Source: Chloroflexota bacterium
Lineage (GTDB): Bacteria; Chloroflexota; Limnocylindria; Limnocylindrales; CSP1-4
DNA length: 13,880 nt
Direction: 5' to 3'
Assembly: GCA_027457005.1 (NCBI GenBank)
Contig: DAIDTV010000011.1
Coordinates: forward strand, 1 to 13,880
Below the pieces are notes generated by a model. That model made no database searches and was not told the origin of the DNA. It saw nothing but the letters and a program-made list of their open reading frames with translations. Below, piece by piece: positions 12,961-13,880 of the stretch; position 1 is the stretch's first letter, and each line of letters starts with the position of its first letter. Made by a program: the position numbers and the translations under genes.

Positions 12961-13880
12961 GTGTTGCAGGCCTCGAGCCTCCCCGTCTCCACCGAGCCGC
13001 AGCTGCCCCTGCGACGCCGACCGTCGAAGGTCGATTCGATCCGGCCGACCTACGGATTCGACGACGTCTCGCTGGCGCCCGGCACCGAGACGATCGAGCC
13101 GACCGACGTGGACACGACGGTGCAGCTCGGCGGCATCAGCCTGCGCATTCCCGTCCTCGCGGCGGCCATGGACGCCGTGGTCGACGCGCGGTTCGCGGGC
13201 GTGCTCGCCGGACTCGGAGGGCTCGCGGTGCTCAACCTCGAGGGAGTGCAGGCGCGCTACGACGACGCCGATGCGCTGCTCGAGCGGATCTCGAGGGCCC
13301 CGGACGCCGAGGTCCAGGGCCTGCTCGCCGAGGCGTACGCGCAGCCGATCCGCGAGGACCTGGTCGCGCGCCGGATCGGCGAGATCCGGGCGGCCGGGAG
13401 CCCCGTCGCGGTCGCCGCCACCCCGGCTGCCGCGCGCCGGTTCGGGCCGTTCTGCGCCGAGCATGGAGCCGACCTCTTCCTGGTGCAGTCGCAGGTCAGC
13501 TCGGCGCGCCACCTTGCGACCGGCTACGACCCGCTAGAGCTGGGCGACTTCACCCGCTTCATGCCGATCCCGGTTGCGGTCGGGAACACCACGTCGTTCG
13601 AGGCCGCGTACCAGCTGATGGGCCGGGGGATCGCCGCGATCTTCGTCGGCGTCGGCCCCGGGGCCGCATGCACCACGCGCGAGGTCCTCGGCATCGGCGT
13701 GCCGCAGGTCACCGCCATCAGCGACGTGGCGGCGGCGCGTGACACGTACTTCGACGAGACGGGCCGCTACGTGCCGGTGGTCGGCGCCGGGGGGATGCGG
13801 CGCGGCGGTGAGATCGCCAAGGCGATCGCGGCCGGCGCGGATGCCGTGATGCTGGGCTCGCCGCTTGCGCGCGCGGAGGA
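12961..13880 (+). CDS. guaB3: GuaB3-type IMP dehydrogenase/GMP reductase family protein, partial at right edge
   Basis: The IMPDH/GMPR barrel acts on purine nucleotides; GuaB3 proteins are a separate branch, and at least some cyanobacterial ones are reported to reduce GMP rather than oxidise IMP. Visible residues (306 codons): YGFDDVSLAPGTETIEPTDV, IPVLAAAMDAVVD, GADLFLVQSQVSSARHLATG where classical IMPDH has a DSSHGHS-like motif, the catalytic cysteine Cys237 in GPGAACTTREVLGIGVPQ, GRYVPVVGAGGMRRGGEIAK and ADAVMLGSPLARAEE. There is no room for CBS domains between the first strands and the core, as expected for GuaB3. The GTG start has AGAGGGAG 10 nt upstream. The 3' end is cut by the window. 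Family call is firm; the direction of the reaction is an inference. Confidence 0.92.
   Translation, partial: MLQASSLPVSTEPQLPLRRRPSKVDSIRPTYGFDDVSLAPGTETIEPTDVDTTVQLGGISLRIPVLAAAMDAVVDARFAGVLAGLGGLAVLNLEGVQARYDDADALLERISRAPDAEVQGLLAEAYAQPIREDLVARRIGEIRAAGSPVAVAATPAAARRFGPFCAEHGADLFLVQSQVSSARHLATGYDPLELGDFTRFMPIPVAVGNTTSFEAAYQLMGRGIAAIFVGVGPGAACTTREVLGIGVPQVTAISDVAAARDTYFDETGRYVPVVGAGGMRRGGEIAKAIAAGADAVMLGSPLARAE

Overview
The window is very GC-rich, has strong G/C bias at third codon positions, and contains no rRNA, tRNA, CRISPR array or insertion sequence. The gene set (paired PdxS/PdxT, a Ycf45-type AAA ATPase with an R3H domain, a family-5 uracil-DNA glycosylase, a GuaB3-type IMPDH paralogue and a PII-like c-di-AMP receptor) suggests a Chloroflexota genome, perhaps Limnocylindria/Ellin6529-like or a relative. 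That placement is an inference from gene content, not from a marker gene.

Left part (1-3732). A MOSC-domain protein is encoded leftward and runs to the edge. Its C-terminal tail looks like the start of a GNAT domain, and the last ~95 bases appear inverted around a 17-bp palindrome. A divergent GbsR/MarR-like regulator with a repetitive Ala/Pro-rich N-terminus follows; the gap between the two genes holds another perfect 17-bp palindrome. Convergent to the regulator is a leftward pair: an XRE-type HTH protein with a nuclease-fold-like C-terminus, then a family-5 uracil-DNA glycosylase 10 bp downstream.

Middle (3733-10080). A 720-bp non-coding stretch ends in a candidate promoter and a structured leader. 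A tight rightward cluster follows: pdxS, pdxT (the two halves of PLP synthase), a GNAT acetyltransferase coupled to pdxT by an ATGA overlap, an AAA ATPase with a ~275-residue low-complexity linker and a C-terminal R3H domain, and thymidylate kinase. The kinase has no ATG, GTG or TTG in the right place. A perfect GGAGGT sits 5 nt before an ACG at the expected first codon.

Right part (10081-13880). A short repeat array made of copies of the tmk 3' end separates tmk from a leftward GAF-GGDEF protein whose GGDEF motif and substrate residues are degenerate. Divergent from it is a probably leaderless gene for a c-di-AMP-binding PII-like protein (DarA/PstA type). It converges, with 2 bp between stops, on a PLP-dependent threonine/serine dehydratase. 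The dehydratase is divergent from a GuaB3-type IMPDH/GMP reductase-like gene that runs off the right edge, and the two appear to share a symmetric -10 region.

Functional themes are PLP supply (PdxST) beside a PLP enzyme, nucleotide metabolism and DNA upkeep (Tmk, GuaB3, UDG), and nucleotide second messengers (degenerate GGDEF, c-di-AMP receptor). I see no obvious new defence or mobile system. The most unusual items are the ACG start of tmk, the inverted left edge, the disordered ATPase-R3H linker, the HTH/pseudo-nuclease-UDG pair and the symmetric divergent promoter.
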